Notes: generated by a model from the letters alone, not told the origin. DNA of 64,000 bases from an uncultured Alphaproteobacteria bacterium (GCA_903842595.1 CAIMMO010000223.1:1-64000), one strand, 5' to 3'. Positions 8,493 through 19,249 are shown, counted from the first letter of the stretch. Made by a program: numbers and translations.

Positions 8493-9082
8493 TGGCCCGC
8501 GCCGCCCGCACCCGCACGCCCGCAAAGAATGGCGTCCGCGACGATCCCGCCTCCGCCTATGACATGACGCACGCCGACGAGGGCGAGGAACAGCGCACGC
8601 TGGCCTGCATCGTCGACAACGAGCCCGGCGTGCTGGCGCGCGTCGTCGGCCTGTTCGCTGCGCGTGGCTACAACATCGAGTCGCTCACCGTCGCCGAGAT
8701 CGATCGCAACGCGCACCAGTCGCGCATCACCATCGTGACCTCGGGCACCAATCACGTGCTCGAACAGATCGAGCAGCAGCTGCTCCGCCTTGTGCCCGTC
8801 ATCAAAGTGATCGACGTCACCAACTCCACCGGTGGCATCGAGCGCGAGCTTGCGCTGGTCAAGGTTGCAGCCACGGGCGAGAAGCGCGTCGAGAGCTTGC
8901 GCATCTCGGAGATCTTCCGCGCCCACGTCATCGACACCACGAATGAGAGCTTCATCTTCGAGGTCACTGGCGCAAGCCAGAAGATCGACCAGTTCGTCGA
9001 ACTCATGCGCCCGCTCGGTCTCGTCGAGGTTTCGCGCACCGGCGTGCTCAGCATTCAACGGGGGAAGGAGAAGGCAGGATGA
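8492..9082 (+). CDS. ilvN: Acetolactate synthase, small (regulatory) subunit
   Basis: Binds and activates IlvB and confers feedback inhibition by valine. 196 aa. The N-terminal ACT domain begins after about 35 extra residues: TLACIVDNEPGVLARVVGLF, then ARGYNIESLTVAEIDRN. The second ACT-like half follows ERELALVKVAA (about 115-190) and ends with EVSRTGVLSIQRG. Homologues usually start near residue 33, so the Arg/Ala-rich N-terminal extension is a small oddity. It overlaps the genes on both sides by one to four bases, showing a tightly packed operon. Confidence 0.95.
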   Translation: MARAARTRTPAKNGVRDDPASAYDMTHADEGEEQRTLACIVDNEPGVLARVVGLFAARGYNIESLTVAEIDRNAHQSRITIVTSGTNHVLEQIEQQLLRLVPVIKVIDVTNSTGGIERELALVKVAATGEKRVESLRISEIFRAHVIDTTNESFIFEVTGASQKIDQFVELMRPLGLVEVSRTGVLSIQRGKEKAG

Positions 9083-9618
9083 CGGCCGCAATCAAGAGAC
9101 ACCCGTACCGCGCGGCGTTTGTGGCCATGCTCGTCGCGCTGGCTGTTGCGTGCTCAGCCTCCACGGACGTTGGCCTCACTTTCGATGCCGGCGCCACGCC
9201 CGAGAAGACGCTTGAAGCCGCGATGCAGGCCGACCGCGATTTCGCGGCGATGGCCAGGGCCGAGGGTCCGAAAGCCGCCTTCCTCAATTACATGCACCCG
9301 ACCGACGCGAAATTCCTGCAGCCGGGCGCCGTCGTGCAGGGCGCGGAAGCGATCGCGGCGGTCTTCGCCCAGTCGCCGCCCGATTTCTCAATCGCCTGGG
9401 AGCCTGATGGCGGGCACGGCTCGGCCTCGGGCGATCTCGCCGTCACGACGGGCCTCTACACCATCAGCACAGGCGCGAGGCCAATCGAAAAGGGTCGCTA
9501 TGTGATGGTCTGGAGCAAGGACGCGGCCGGCGAGCTGAAGGTGACGATGGAGATGAGCGTGCCCGATCCGGCCGTCCAGCCAAGCGCGGCGCCCGATCCG
9601 GAAGGCCGGCCCGGCTGA
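9079..9618 (+). CDS. NTF2-like (DUF4440-type) lipoprotein
   Basis: 179 aa; its ATG overlaps the ilvN stop (ATGA). The signal peptide YRAAFVAMLVALAVACSA ends in a lipobox-like AVAC. The mature domain (about 45-155) has the NTF2-like layout: EAAMQADRDFAAMARAEGPKAAFLNYM, a G-AV-GAEAIAAVF helix-turn, a beta-strand with W-PDGG, and ending in KGRYVMVWSKD. The function is not known. It is the third gene of unknown role embedded between the ilv enzymes, and is likely co-expressed with them. Confidence 0.75.
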   Translation: MTAAIKRHPYRAAFVAMLVALAVACSASTDVGLTFDAGATPEKTLEAAMQADRDFAAMARAEGPKAAFLNYMHPTDAKFLQPGAVVQGAEAIAAVFAQSPPDFSIAWEPDGGHGSASGDLAVTTGLYTISTGARPIEKGRYVMVWSKDAAGELKVTMEMSVPDPAVQPSAAPDPEGRPG

Positions 9619-9696
9619 GGATGGCGTGCTAAACCGCGAAATCAGTTTCCGAATACCTGCCGTTCGCGTATTGGGGCGGCCAAATTGCCAAGGTGA

Positions 9697-10722
<1,026 letters not shown>

Positions 10723-10752
10723 CGCGCCGGTCGAACGGGCAGAGGGGCGGGC

Positions 10753-11148
10753 ATGCACAGGCTCTTCATCGTCCTCCCAGTCTATGCCGCGGTGGTCATT
10801 TTCCTGCCGCGGCAGGACTGGTTCAGGCCGTTCGCGGACCAGGTCGCCAGCATTCATCCGGATACATCATTCTGGGTATCGATGTGTCTTGGCGCGGCGG
10901 CGGGGCTGGCCTTCTGGGTCATCCGCAACCGCCCGTTCAAATGGATGTTCGCAAAGCCCCGCGTCACCGAGGTGATCGGCATGGGCCTGCTGGGCGTCAT
11001 CATCGCTGCGGTGTTCGATATCTTCGAGCGACTCGCCGAAATGCCCACCAGCCTCGTCAACATGATACTTCTGCCGATAGGCTTCATGGTGTCGGAAGCC
11101 GTCTTTCTCTCCCTGCAATGGCGCATGCAGAAACGCGACGATGACTAG
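10753..11148 (+). CDS. Small membrane protein, unknown function
   Basis: 131 aa with about four predicted transmembrane segments (roughly residues 3-20, 42-60, 75-93 and 100-120), typical of an inner-membrane protein. GAGGGGCG precedes the ATG. The C-terminus overlaps the next gene's start. No motif I recognise. It follows ilvC by 30 bases and could be the distal part of the same transcript. Confidence 0.65.
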   Translation: MHRLFIVLPVYAAVVIFLPRQDWFRPFADQVASIHPDTSFWVSMCLGAAAGLAFWVIRNRPFKWMFAKPRVTEVIGMGLLGVIIAAVFDIFERLAEMPTSLVNMILLPIGFMVSEAVFLSLQWRMQKRDDD

Positions 11149-11680
11149 GATGTTCACTCACCGCCTCGCCACCGAAGACGATCTCTCCGCCATCCGCGCG
11201 CTGATGGATGTCGCCATCGCGGAACACCTGAAGGCCTTTCTCGATCCTGCCCAGGTCGAATTGTCCAAATCCATCATGGGCCTCGACACCCAGCTGATCG
11301 CCGACCGCACCTACTTCCTCGTTGAGGAGGAGGGCAGGCTTGCCGGATGCGGCGGCTGGTCCCGCCGTGCGACGCTCTATGGCGGAGATCATTCCACGTC
11401 ACAGCGCAATGCAGCCCTGCTCGACATCGCCAAGGACGCCGCACGCGTCCGCGCCATGTACACGCATCCGGACTTTGCCCGCCGCGGCGTGGGTCGCCTC
11501 ATTCTCGAGATCTGCGAGAACGCCGCCCGGGAAGCCGGCTTCAAGGCTGTCGAGCTGATGGCCACCATGTCCGGCGAGCCGCTCTACCGGGCATGTGGCT
11601 ACAAGGACATCCAGCGCATCGTCGCCGCCTCGAAGGACGGCGTCGATGTTCCCGGCGTCCGCATGGGAAAAGCGCTTTAG
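11141..11680 (+). CDS. GNAT-family N-acetyltransferase
   Basis: 179 aa. The acetyl-CoA-binding motif A is visible as VRAMYTHPDFARRGVGRLILEICENAARE (about residues 102-130; R-x-x-G-x-G/A). The N-terminus FTHRLATEDDLSAIRALMD is the usual GNAT start. A second start, ATG at 11150, would skip three residues that overlap the upstream gene. The substrate cannot be told from the sequence. Confidence 0.88.
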   Translation: MTRMFTHRLATEDDLSAIRALMDVAIAEHLKAFLDPAQVELSKSIMGLDTQLIADRTYFLVEEEGRLAGCGGWSRRATLYGGDHSTSQRNAALLDIAKDAARVRAMYTHPDFARRGVGRLILEICENAAREAGFKAVELMATMSGEPLYRACGYKDIQRIVAASKDGVDVPGVRMGKAL

Positions 11681-11719
11681 CGCGTTGCCTAGGCCGCCTG
11701 CAGCCTCCATCCTGCTGCG

Positions 11720-12415
11720 ATGACTGAAGCTGCAGCACGAACCATTCCCGCCACTCCGCCAGGCGTCACGGTGATCTGGCTGGTCTACGCCATGGCCGCG
11801 CTGCTCCTCGCGCTGCATCTTGGTTTCACGCTGGCGCCGTTCAACCAGCAGGACGAGCTGACCTGGAACTTCGCGTTGATGCCAATGCGCTTCTGGGCGC
11901 CTGCAGGGTCTGCGGATGTCTACCCCGACTATCTCTCCGGCCTGCTGACGCTTCTCTCCAGCGGTCTCCTGCATGGCGACTGGATCCACGTTGTCGTCAA
12001 CGCGGCCATGCTGGTCTGGTTCGGTGTGCCGGTTGCGCGCGCGCTCGGACCTGGAGCTGCAGCGTGGGGTTATTGGATGCTGGTGTTCGCGGGCTCTGTC
12101 ATCGCCGGCTGCGCCGTCTATCTCGCACTGGCAGACAGTTCCGGCCCCTATCTCGTAGGAGCTTCCGGCGGTACGTCCGGGCTTATCGCGGCGGCGCTCA
12201 TGCTTGGCGACAATGGCCGCAAGCACGCGCTCTGGTCGCCGGGCTTTCTTGTGCCCACGGCGATTTTCGCGGTGATGAACGTGCTGCTGGTTCTGTCCGC
12301 GCCTTACGCGTTGGGCATGGCGGTCAGCTGGGAGGCCCACACGGGAGGTTACATTTTCGGCGCGCTTCTGATGTTGGTCCTGCCGCTGCGTGGCTATGGC
12401 TGGGCCAGATCGTGA
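11720..12415 (+). CDS. Rhomboid-family intramembrane serine protease
   Basis: 231 aa with six to seven predicted membrane helices. The family features are present: HVVVN (His90, Asn94) in helix 2, the nucleophile Ser149 in GASGGTSG, and His207 in EAHTGGYIFGALL forming the Ser-His dyad. Such enzymes cut membrane protein substrates within or near the bilayer. All key residues are intact, so it should be active. The gene stands 39 bases after the acetyltransferase. Confidence 0.9.
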   Translation: MTEAAARTIPATPPGVTVIWLVYAMAALLLALHLGFTLAPFNQQDELTWNFALMPMRFWAPAGSADVYPDYLSGLLTLLSSGLLHGDWIHVVVNAAMLVWFGVPVARALGPGAAAWGYWMLVFAGSVIAGCAVYLALADSSGPYLVGASGGTSGLIAAALMLGDNGRKHALWSPGFLVPTAIFAVMNVLLVLSAPYALGMAVSWEAHTGGYIFGALLMLVLPLRGYGWARS

Positions 12416-12494
12416 CGGACCAGATCATGACCAAAAAGAGGCAGCCTCATTCGGGCCTCGTTCATATGAAAGCAGACTATATCGCATGCGAAGG

Positions 12495-12513
12495 GCAGGC
12501 GTCTTTCGCCTGC
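12495..12513 (+). other. Hairpin in the 5' region of the DUF3617 gene
   Basis: GCAGGCG, loop TCTTT, CGCCTGC: a perfect 7-bp stem about 20 bases before the start codon and just ahead of the Shine-Dalgarno AGGAG. It has no T-run, so it is not a terminator; an mRNA stability or translation element is possible. Confidence 0.45.
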
Positions 12514-12533
12514 GGGGTTCTAGGAGATGTGAG

Positions 12534-13031
12534 ATGAAGAAGCTTCTGGTCATGGTTGGCATCGCGACATTCGCGATCTGCGCCGCCACCGCTGATACGG
12601 TGAAGGATGGCGCTGTTTCCGTGAAACCTGGCCGCTGGCTGTGGAAACAGGAGACCAACATCCTGGCGATCCCGCTCAAGGAAGAAAACATCGAGTGTCT
12701 CATCCCGGAGGAAGCCCGGATCACGCTGTCCAAGCTGGCGACCGACCTCGAAGAGGGCTGCACGGTGGACAATGTCCGATCCATCCAGAACGGCTACCTG
12801 TTCAAGCTGAAATGTTCCGGCAAGACCAAGGGCGAGGCCGACGCCACGATCACGCACACCGCAACGTCGATGAAGATCAATGCAAAGGGATCGGCTACGG
12901 TTGGCTTCATCCCGGCCGGCTTCTCGATGAAGGCTGACGCCACCTACCAGGGTGACTGCTCGGCCACGGAAGTCGCGAAGGCGAAGGAACGCTACATCCG
13001 CGAAAACCCCGGCGCCGCAGCTCCGCAATAG
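12534..13031 (+). CDS. DUF3617-family secreted protein
   Basis: 165 aa from the ATG at 12534 (AGGAG 8 bases upstream). The track starts far earlier inside the rhomboid gene. The signal peptide MKKLLVMVGIATFAICAATA is followed by the DUF3617 pattern: VKPGRWLWKQET near the start, ECLIPEEA with the first Cys, a C-terminal GDCS and a central FKLKCSG. The family is periplasmic and its function is unknown. A strong bidirectional terminator follows. Confidence 0.8.
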   Translation: MKKLLVMVGIATFAICAATADTVKDGAVSVKPGRWLWKQETNILAIPLKEENIECLIPEEARITLSKLATDLEEGCTVDNVRSIQNGYLFKLKCSGKTKGEADATITHTATSMKINAKGSATVGFIPAGFSMKADATYQGDCSATEVAKAKERYIRENPGAAAPQ

Positions 13032-13053
13032 CGCTCGTCCACCGAACGCAAAA

Positions 13054-13083
13054 AAACGCCCCGCAGGAAACTGCGGGGCGTTT
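13054..13083. terminator. Bidirectional intrinsic terminator
   Basis: AAACGCCCCGCAG, loop GAAA, CTGCGGGGCGTTT: a 13-bp perfect stem with an A-run on one side and T-run on the other. It lies between two convergent genes (DUF3617 on + and the outer-membrane protein on -) and can serve both. Confidence 0.92.
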
Positions 13084-13105
13084 GTCGTTCGTGTTGTCTG
13101 CAATC

Positions 13106-13765
13106 TCAGAACGAAAATGTCAGTCCCGCCTGCACGACGGGATAGACCTCGTAGTCGTTGATCTCGTCCTGGAGATTCAGTTCTTCCTGCGCGAGTTGCG
13201 TCTGGAAAGCCGGGTCATTCGCCAGCGTGCCGCCCCTCGCCGTCAGGTTCACCTGCGGCGATCCGGTGAACATGGCGCCGGCGATGAACTTGAAGGCGAT
13301 GCCCGGGTTTTCGAATGTCGAATCCCAGCCAATGCCGACGAATGGCGCGGTGTCTTCAAGGTCCGCCGCCATGCCCAGCGTGCCGACCTGTGCTGGCGTG
13401 TAGGTCTGGTTGCCGATCTGCACGCTGTTCGCCGGCGTCGCCAGCAGGTCCAGTGTCTTCTCGCCGAAATAGGCGCCGCCCGTGATCAGGAAACCGTTGC
13501 CGAACGGATGGAAGTCCACGAACGCCCCAATCGAGTTGAGGTCGAGATCGCCGGTGTAGTTGATGCCGTCATACGTGTCGTCCGCTTCGTACTGGAAGTA
13601 GTTGTACCCACCACGCAGCTGCAGCCCCGGGAGAACCTGAATCTGCGCCTCCACCGCTGCGCCCGTCGTGCCGATGCTTCCTCCGACGGCGACCTGCGCG
13701 TGCGCTGCGCCCGCTCCGCTCACGCCAGCGGCCATCAGCGCCGCAAGTTTGACTGCCCGATTCAT
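13106..13765 (-). CDS. Outer-membrane beta-barrel protein
   Basis: 219 aa from MNRAVKLAALMAAGVSG, preceded on the coding strand by GGGAGACAGGGA. The track start 43 codons upstream is unsupported. The signal peptide ends in AHAQ. The mature part is rich in alternating hydrophobic/Gly strands (GLQLRGGYNYFQYEAD, GAFVDFHPFGNGFLITGGAYFG) and ends QAGLTFSF with a terminal Phe, the usual BAM recognition ending. About eight strands are likely. No specific channel family is recognised. Confidence 0.8.
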   Translation of the reverse strand: MNRAVKLAALMAAGVSGAGAAHAQVAVGGSIGTTGAAVEAQIQVLPGLQLRGGYNYFQYEADDTYDGINYTGDLDLNSIGAFVDFHPFGNGFLITGGAYFGEKTLDLLATPANSVQIGNQTYTPAQVGTLGMAADLEDTAPFVGIGWDSTFENPGIAFKFIAGAMFTGSPQVNLTARGGTLANDPAFQTQLAQEELNLQDEINDYEVYPVVQAGLTFSF

Positions 13766-13856
13766 TCCCTGTCTCCCCTGACCAGATGCTGCGAGACTGT
13801 ATGCATTCGCTTTGCACAGCAAGCAGACGGGACCCTTGCGGCCCGACTGCCCGGTA

Positions 13857-14768
13857 TCAGTCTGCCAGACCGCGCGTCTTGCGCTGGCGAGCATCCCACG
13901 CCGACATGATCACCGCTGCTACGACAACCGCAGCGCCCGCCCAAACCTGCCAGCGCGGAATCTCGGCAAAGAAAAAGTAGCCCAGCATCGCGCTCCAGAT
14001 CAGCCCCGTGTACTCAGCCGCTGCTATGCTTTGCGCCTGCGCGCGCGAATAGGCTGATGTCAGCATGAACCACATGGCGAAACCCGCGGCCCCCGTCAGC
14101 GCAAAGAGCGGAAGGTCGCCAGGCATCGGGGCCGATCCCATCACGATGGCTACGGGGAGAAGATAGATCATCGGAAACAGATTGCTGAGGAAAGCGACCG
14201 CCACCGCATCATCCTTGCGCGACAACTGCCGCAGCAACACCATGGACAGCGCGTAGAGTGCCGCTGCGCCTACGCCCGAAACGATCCCCTCCACGCGCCG
14301 CGCATTGTCGGCCGCGCCTTCCGCGCCCTGCACCGTGACAAGCACGCCCACGAACCCCACCACGAGCGCCGCCGTCGCCGCCGGCCGCATCGCCTCGCCC
14401 AGCAGCCATCGCGCCAGCGGCGAGATCATCAGCGGCGCGCAGAACACCAGCACCGTCGCTTCAGCAATTGGCAGGATGGTGAGGCAGTTGAAGAACAGAA
14501 GCGAGCACGCGGTGATCACCACCGCCCGCAGGGCATGCCGCCTCAAGCCAGCCGCATCAGGCAGGCGCGCGCGCAGCGCCAGCACGGTCGCCCCCGCGAA
14601 AATCGTGCCGAACACGTACCGCGCAGTCGCAATCAGGATGACGCCGTAGGTAAAGCCCAGCTGCTTCACCATGGCATCCATCACGCAGCCCAGCAGCACC
14701 CCCGCCAGGGCCAGCGCGAGGGGAGGGGTATTCGCCAGGAAAGGGGGAGCGGCCCGCATCCCCCCCAT
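13857..14768 (-). CDS. DMT-superfamily (EamA) transporter
   Basis: 303 aa with about ten membrane helices arranged as two EamA repeats (about 15-145 and 160-290). Visible landmarks are the first helix PPLALALAGVLLGCVMDAMVKQL, the repeat-end motif APLMISPLARWLLGE and the final EIPRWQVWAGAAVVVAAVIMS. The substrate is unknown; relatives export amino acids or metabolites. The outer-membrane protein gene starts 92 bases after its stop, on the same strand. Confidence 0.88.
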   Translation of the reverse strand: MGGMRAAPPFLANTPPLALALAGVLLGCVMDAMVKQLGFTYGVILIATARYVFGTIFAGATVLALRARLPDAAGLRRHALRAVVITACSLLFFNCLTILPIAEATVLVFCAPLMISPLARWLLGEAMRPAATAALVVGFVGVLVTVQGAEGAADNARRVEGIVSGVGAAALYALSMVLLRQLSRKDDAVAVAFLSNLFPMIYLLPVAIVMGSAPMPGDLPLFALTGAAGFAMWFMLTSAYSRAQAQSIAAAEYTGLIWSAMLGYFFFAEIPRWQVWAGAAVVVAAVIMSAWDARQRKTRGLAD

Positions 14769-14914
14769 CCATCATGAAGCGCAGGCGATCTCAATCTGCC
14801 ACCGGAGCGTGCCGAAACACCACTTTCCCTTACGTCATATATACGGCCTTCAACAAAACTTGCGCGGCCGGATCAATTTGGGCATGTTCCGCGCCATCCT
14901 GCGGGCGGGCCAAC

Positions 14915-14937
14915 CGCGATTCCTCAGCTGAATCGCG
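14915..14937 (+). promoter_or_regulatory. Hairpin with paired GANTC sites before hppA
   Basis: CGCGATTC, loop CTCAGCT, GAATCGCG: an 8-bp perfect inverted repeat 40 bases before hppA. Both arms contain a GANTC site (GATTC and GAATC), the CcrM methyltransferase target in alphaproteobacteria. It may be an mRNA hairpin or a protein site; its role is not shown by sequence alone. Confidence 0.45.
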
Positions 14938-14976
14938 TGGGAAGTCGTCCAATTTCAACATCGTAGAGGACGACAG

Positions 14977-17169
14977 ATGAGCGATTTATCGCTTTGGCTG
15001 CCCATCATCGCAGGCGTAATTGCTGTGGCGTATGGCGTTTTCACCACCCAGCGTCTCATGGCGCTGCCCACCGGCAGCGCAAAGATGCAGGAGATCGCAA
15101 AGGCCATTCAGGAAGGCGCCAATGCCTATCTCAATCGCCAGTACCGTACGATCGCCATCATCGGCGCCGTCGTAGCCGTCCTGGTCGCCATCTTCTTCAT
15201 GAACTGGCAGGCCCCGGTCGGCTTCCTGATCGGCGCGATCCTGTCGGGCGCGGCCGGTTATATCGGCATGAAAATCTCTGTGCAGGCCAACGTCCGCACC
15301 ACTGAGGCGTCGTCCAAGGGCCTTGCCCAGGGCCTCAGCGTCGCCTTCCAGTCGGGCGCCGTCACCGGCATGCTCGTCGTCGGTCTCGCGATCCTCGGCC
15401 TCGGCGGCTACTACGCACTCCTCACGGTCGGCCTCGGCCTTCCGCCGGGTGATCGCACGGTGGTCAACGCCATGGTCGCCCTCGGCCTTGGCGCATCGCT
15501 CATCTCAATCTTCGCCCGTCTCGGCGGCGGCATCTTCACCAAGGGCGCCGACGTTGGGGGCGACATGGTGGGCAAGGTCGAAGCCGGCATTCCCGAAGAC
15601 GATCCGCGCAACCCTGCCACCATCGCTGACAACGTCGGCGATAACGTCGGCGACTGCGCCGGGATGGCGGCCGACCTCTTCGAAACCTACGCGGTGACCA
15701 TCGTCGCCACCATGGTTCTCGCCTCGATCTCGTTCGCAGGCGTCGCCCAGGCCGGCATGATGATCCTGCCGCTCACCATCGCGGGCGTGTGCATCGTCAC
15801 CTCGATCATCGGCACCTACTTCGTTCGTCTCTCGTCGGGCTCGCGCAACGTGATGGGCGCGCTCTACAAGGGCTTCATTGCCTCGGCGGTGCTCTCCGTC
15901 CCGGCGCTGTACGGCGCCATCTTCATCGCGCTTGGCGACCCGATGACCACCACGGTCACGATGTCGGACACGCTCGGCACCGCGATTCCCGCCATGAACC
16001 TGTTCTGGTGCGGCGTCGCTGGTCTGGTCGTCACCGGCCTGATCATCTGGATCACCGAATACTACACCGGCGTCGGTTATCGCCCGGTGAAGTCGATCGC
16101 CCAGGCATCGGTCTCCGGCCACGGCACGAACGTGATCCAGGGTCTCGCCGTCTCGCTTGAAGCCTGCGCGGTTCCGGCCCTGATCATCATCGCCGGCATC
16201 ATCTTCACCTACTCGATGGGAGGCCTGATCGGCATCGGCATCGCCGTCACCACGATGCTCGCGCTCGCCGGCATGGTCGTGGCGCTCGACGCCTTCGGCC
16301 CGGTCACCGACAACGCCGGCGGCATCGCCGAAATGGCGGGCCTCGATGACTCGGTTCGCGAAACCACCGACACGCTCGACGCCGTCGGCAACACCACCAA
16401 AGCCGTCACCAAAGGCTACGCTATCGGCTCGGCCGGTCTGGGCGCGCTGGTCCTGTTCGCCGCCTTCACGGCGGATCTTGACCACTTCGCCTCTGCGGCG
16501 GTCGAAGGCTCGCTGCTCTATGGCGTCGTCGCCGACTTCTCGCTCTCGAACCCCTATGTGGTCGTCGGCCTGCTGTTCGGCGGCCTGCTGCCCTTCCTGT
16601 TCGGCGGCATGTCGATGATGGCCGTCGGCCGCGCCGCGCAAGCGGTGGTGGAAGAGGTCCGTCGCCAGTTCCGCGAGATCAAGGGCATCATGGACTACTC
16701 GGCCAAGCCCGATTACGGCCGCGCCGTCGACATGCTGACCAAGGCAGCGATCAAGGAAATGATCGTGCCATCGCTCCTGCCAGTCCTGTCGCCGATCGTG
16801 CTGTTCTTCGTCATCTGGGGCATCGGCGCGGCGCAAGGCCTCGAGCAGGCCGCAGCAATCAGCCAGGCGCTCTCGGCGGTTGGTGCGATGCTGATGGGCG
16901 TCATCATCACGGGTCTCTACGTGGCCATTTCGATGACCTCGGGCGGCGGCGCGTGGGACAACGCCAAGAAGTCGTTCGAAGACGGCTTCCGCGACAAGGA
17001 TGGCGTCGTTCACAAGAAGGGTTCGGACGCCCACAAGGCCTCCGTCACCGGCGACACCGTCGGCGACCCCTACAAGGACACGGCGGGCCCCGCCGTGAAC
17101 CCGATGATCAAGATCACCAACATCGTCGCCCTGCTCATGCTGGCGGCCATGGCGGGTAACGCCGCCTGA
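14977..17169 (+). CDS. hppA: K+-independent H+-translocating inorganic pyrophosphatase
   Basis: Integral membrane enzyme (730 aa, about 16 helices) that couples PPi hydrolysis to proton pumping across the inner membrane. The catalytic loop is intact: [20 protein letters not shown], then [32 protein letters not shown]. The segment [15 protein letters not shown] has Lys where K+-dependent enzymes have Ala, the established marker for the K+-independent class. The C-terminal loop [13 protein letters not shown] and [22 protein letters not shown] is also complete. GAGGA lies 6 bases before the ATG, and a strong terminator follows. Probably monocistronic. Confidence 0.96.
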   Translation: MSDLSLWLPIIAGVIAVAYGVFTTQRLMALPTGSAKMQEIAKAIQEGANAYLNRQYRTIAIIGAVVAVLVAIFFMNWQAPVGFLIGAILSGAAGYIGMKISVQANVRTTEASSKGLAQGLSVAFQSGAVTGMLVVGLAILGLGGYYALLTVGLGLPPGDRTVVNAMVALGLGASLISIFARLGGGIFTKGADVGGDMVGKVEAGIPEDDPRNPATIADNVGDNVGDCAGMAADLFETYAVTIVATMVLASISFAGVAQAGMMILPLTIAGVCIVTSIIGTYFVRLSSGSRNVMGALYKGFIASAVLSVPALYGAIFIALGDPMTTTVTMSDTLGTAIPAMNLFWCGVAGLVVTGLIIWITEYYTGVGYRPVKSIAQASVSGHGTNVIQGLAVSLEACAVPALIIIAGIIFTYSMGGLIGIGIAVTTMLALAGMVVALDAFGPVTDNAGGIAEMAGLDDSVRETTDTLDAVGNTTKAVTKGYAIGSAGLGALVLFAAFTADLDHFASAAVEGSLLYGVVADFSLSNPYVVVGLLFGGLLPFLFGGMSMMAVGRAAQAVVEEVRRQFREIKGIMDYSAKPDYGRAVDMLTKAAIKEMIVPSLLPVLSPIVLFFVIWGIGAAQGLEQAAAISQALSAVGAMLMGVIITGLYVAISMTSGGGAWDNAKKSFEDGFRDKDGVVHKKGSDAHKASVTGDTVGDPYKDTAGPAVNPMIKITNIVALLMLAAMAGNAA

Positions 17170-17193
17170 GGCGCCTGATCTTCTGAAATGCAG

Positions 17194-17229
17194 CGGGCCG
17201 CGGATCACTCCGCGGCCCGTCTGTTTTTC
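17194..17229 (+). terminator. Intrinsic terminator of hppA
   Basis: CGGGCCGCGG, loop ATCACT, CCGCGGCCCG, then TCTGTTTTT. A 10-bp GC stem with T-rich tail 25 bases after the hppA stop codon. Confidence 0.92.
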
Positions 17230-17355
17230 GGATCAGGGCTGGGCAGGTAGAGAGCCCCGAAGCACCGGAGGCGTATTGACCGGCGGGTGCGCGGTTGGGT
17301 CTTTCGTATCAAGCTCCTTGGAGGGAGCCACGCCGGTTGCGGCGCTCTCGCTGTC

Positions 17356-18393
17356 CTATTCGACCCCGTACCTGACATTGTTCCTGACACGATAGCCGGT
17401 GATTGGCTGATCAGTGAAGAAGCCATCAAGGCCGAGCGACAGGGCCTGCGTCAGGAATGCATCGATCGTCATTCCCTTGGGCGGCGTCTCGTCACGGAAG
17501 GTCCAGGCGTGCACGGGAATGCCCTTGGCGTGGCTTGCCTCGATCACCCCGGTTGACTTGCCAGCGCTGTCCATGATCAGGCCGGTGTTCGCGCCCAGCC
17601 CCTGCCAGAACGGCGCGCCGGGCATGGCCATCGCCGCATCAAGCGCGGCCTTGTCCGACACCAGCATCACCACGGGCAGGTCGGTCATCGCATCGATCGC
17701 CTTCACGAAGTCCGGTTCGAACGACTGGATGAACACCGGCGAGCCGGCTGCCGCCATGCCATGCCTGCCAAGCGCTGCCAGAATGGCGCCCGCCATGTCC
17801 CGCGTGCCGATAGCGGCGTGATAGGCTGGCGACTTCGCTTCCGGATAGACGCACACCGGCTCGCCCGCCGCCGTCACGCGCGACTTCGCCAGCTGCAACA
17901 CCTCCTCGAATGTCGGGATCTGGTAGAGCCCGTCATACGCCTTCGAACGCCCAGGGAAGGACTGCACAGCGCGCAGCGTCTTCAGCTCCGCCATCGTGAA
18001 GTCGGCGACCCACCAGTCCATGCGGCCTTCATACTCCGCATCGGTCGAGCGCCGCTTGCGGCTTGCGAACTCCGGCTTCGAGGCGACGTTGGTGGTGGTC
18101 GACAGGTAAGTGTCGTGGCGGACCGCCAACTGGTTGTCCTTTGTGATCACCAGATCCGGCTCGATGCAGTCGGCCCCGTCATTGAGCGCGCGCTGGTAGG
18201 CTTCCAGCGTGTGCTCGGGCAGGGCGCCGGACGCCCCGCGATGCCCGATCAGCAGCGGCTCTGCCCGCCCCAGCGTCGGGTAGACCCATCTGCCCTCCGC
18301 CCCGCCGCCAGACGACCCGGCCGTCGTGCCGCACCCGGTCAGCGCAAACGTCGCGGCAACCGCCAAAGTCGAGAGAAATCGCAAACCTGTCAT
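17356..18393 (-). CDS. Glycerophosphodiester phosphodiesterase, lipoprotein
   Basis: Hydrolyses glycerophosphodiesters to glycerol-3-phosphate and an alcohol. 345 aa from MTGLRFLSTLAV; the track start 10 codons upstream lacks a ribosome site. The signal peptide ends in a good lipobox, LTGC. The GDPD core is visible: LIGHRGASGALPEHTLEAYQRAL (catalytic His and the RGxxxxxPENT-like motif, here PEHT) and GADCIEPDLVITKDNQLAVRHD (metal-binding E-x-D and second His). Similar in layout to periplasmic GlpQ. Confidence 0.9.
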   Translation of the reverse strand: MTGLRFLSTLAVAATFALTGCGTTAGSSGGGAEGRWVYPTLGRAEPLLIGHRGASGALPEHTLEAYQRALNDGADCIEPDLVITKDNQLAVRHDTYLSTTTNVASKPEFASRKRRSTDAEYEGRMDWWVADFTMAELKTLRAVQSFPGRSKAYDGLYQIPTFEEVLQLAKSRVTAAGEPVCVYPEAKSPAYHAAIGTRDMAGAILAALGRHGMAAAGSPVFIQSFEPDFVKAIDAMTDLPVVMLVSDKAALDAAMAMPGAPFWQGLGANTGLIMDSAGKSTGVIEASHAKGIPVHAWTFRDETPPKGMTIDAFLTQALSLGLDGFFTDQPITGYRVRNNVRYGVE

Positions 18394-18508
18394 TGCGGAA
18401 CCTTGCTCAAGCTGCGCCCTCATGTCGAGCGTGTTGTCGCGGAAGTATAGTCCGGCGACAACGACCGATTATTGACGGCGCTCACCCGAGGGCGCAAACG
18501 GGCCGCTC

Positions 18509-19249
18509 ATGAGCAAGCTTGGCGCCTTTCTCAACAACATGGATGCCCGTGCCTGGCGCACCATCTGGGTGTCCCTGGCGCTGCTGGGCGCCGTGGTTGT
18601 CGTGGCCGTCATCGGCGCGGTGACCGGGATTGGCGATCATCTGGACCAGCAGCTCATGGGCCTGCGCAACGGTCCGTGGGGCCTGCCCATGACGGTCCTG
18701 CTGTTCATCGTCACCAGCTTCCTGGCCGCCCCGCAATTTGTGCTGTTTGCGGCCGCTGTTGTCGCCTTCGGGCCCTGGCTTGGCTGCACCTATGCGATGA
18801 TCGGCACCATCGTTGCGGCCTGGATCCATTTCATTATCGGCCGTTTCGGCGGCGCCAGGCTGGTCGAGCGCTATGGCGGCAACACCATCAACCGGCTGTC
18901 GCGCTTCATCGGCCGCAATGATTTCCTGGCCAGCCTGATTGTCCGCTCCGTGCCAACCGCTCCAGCCGTTATCGTCAACATGGCCTTCGGCGCCAGCCAG
19001 GCGAATTTCTGGCGCTATACGGCTGGCGTCATCGTCGGCTCGATCCCGAAAATCCTGATTGTCGCCCTGCTGGGCCAGTCCGTACTCTCCGCCATGGGCG
19101 GCGGCATCGCGCTCGCCGTCGGCGGCGTGATCACCGTCGTCGCGATCTGGATCTCGGTAGCGCTGGCCGCCCGCCGCGCCGTCAACGACGAGCCCGCCCT
19201 GCAGAAGCCCTCAGAGGCCCAGCCGGGGTCTGATCCGGTCGTGGACTAG
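18509..19249 (+). CDS. TVP38/TMEM64-like (VTT/DedA-related) membrane protein
   Basis: 246 aa with about five to six hydrophobic segments. The VTT/SNARE-associated core (about 55-195) shows FIVTSFLAAPQFVLFAAAVVAFGPWLG, the GRFGGARLVERYG loop and SVPTAPAVIVNMAFGAS. The superfamily is implicated in lipid carrier transport or membrane homeostasis; the substrate here is unknown. Divergent from the glycerophosphodiesterase gene. leuA and its leader follow on the same strand. Confidence 0.82.
   Translation: MSKLGAFLNNMDARAWRTIWVSLALLGAVVVVAVIGAVTGIGDHLDQQLMGLRNGPWGLPMTVLLFIVTSFLAAPQFVLFAAAVVAFGPWLGCTYAMIGTIVAAWIHFIIGRFGGARLVERYGGNTINRLSRFIGRNDFLASLIVRSVPTAPAVIVNMAFGASQANFWRYTAGVIVGSIPKILIVALLGQSVLSAMGGGIALAVGGVITVVAIWISVALAARRAVNDEPALQKPSEAQPGSDPVVD

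Noticed and set aside
13766-13894. N-terminal 43-residue extension of the outer-membrane protein
   Set aside because: It precedes a proper signal peptide and ribosome site at 13765 and overlaps the DMT transporter 3' end.
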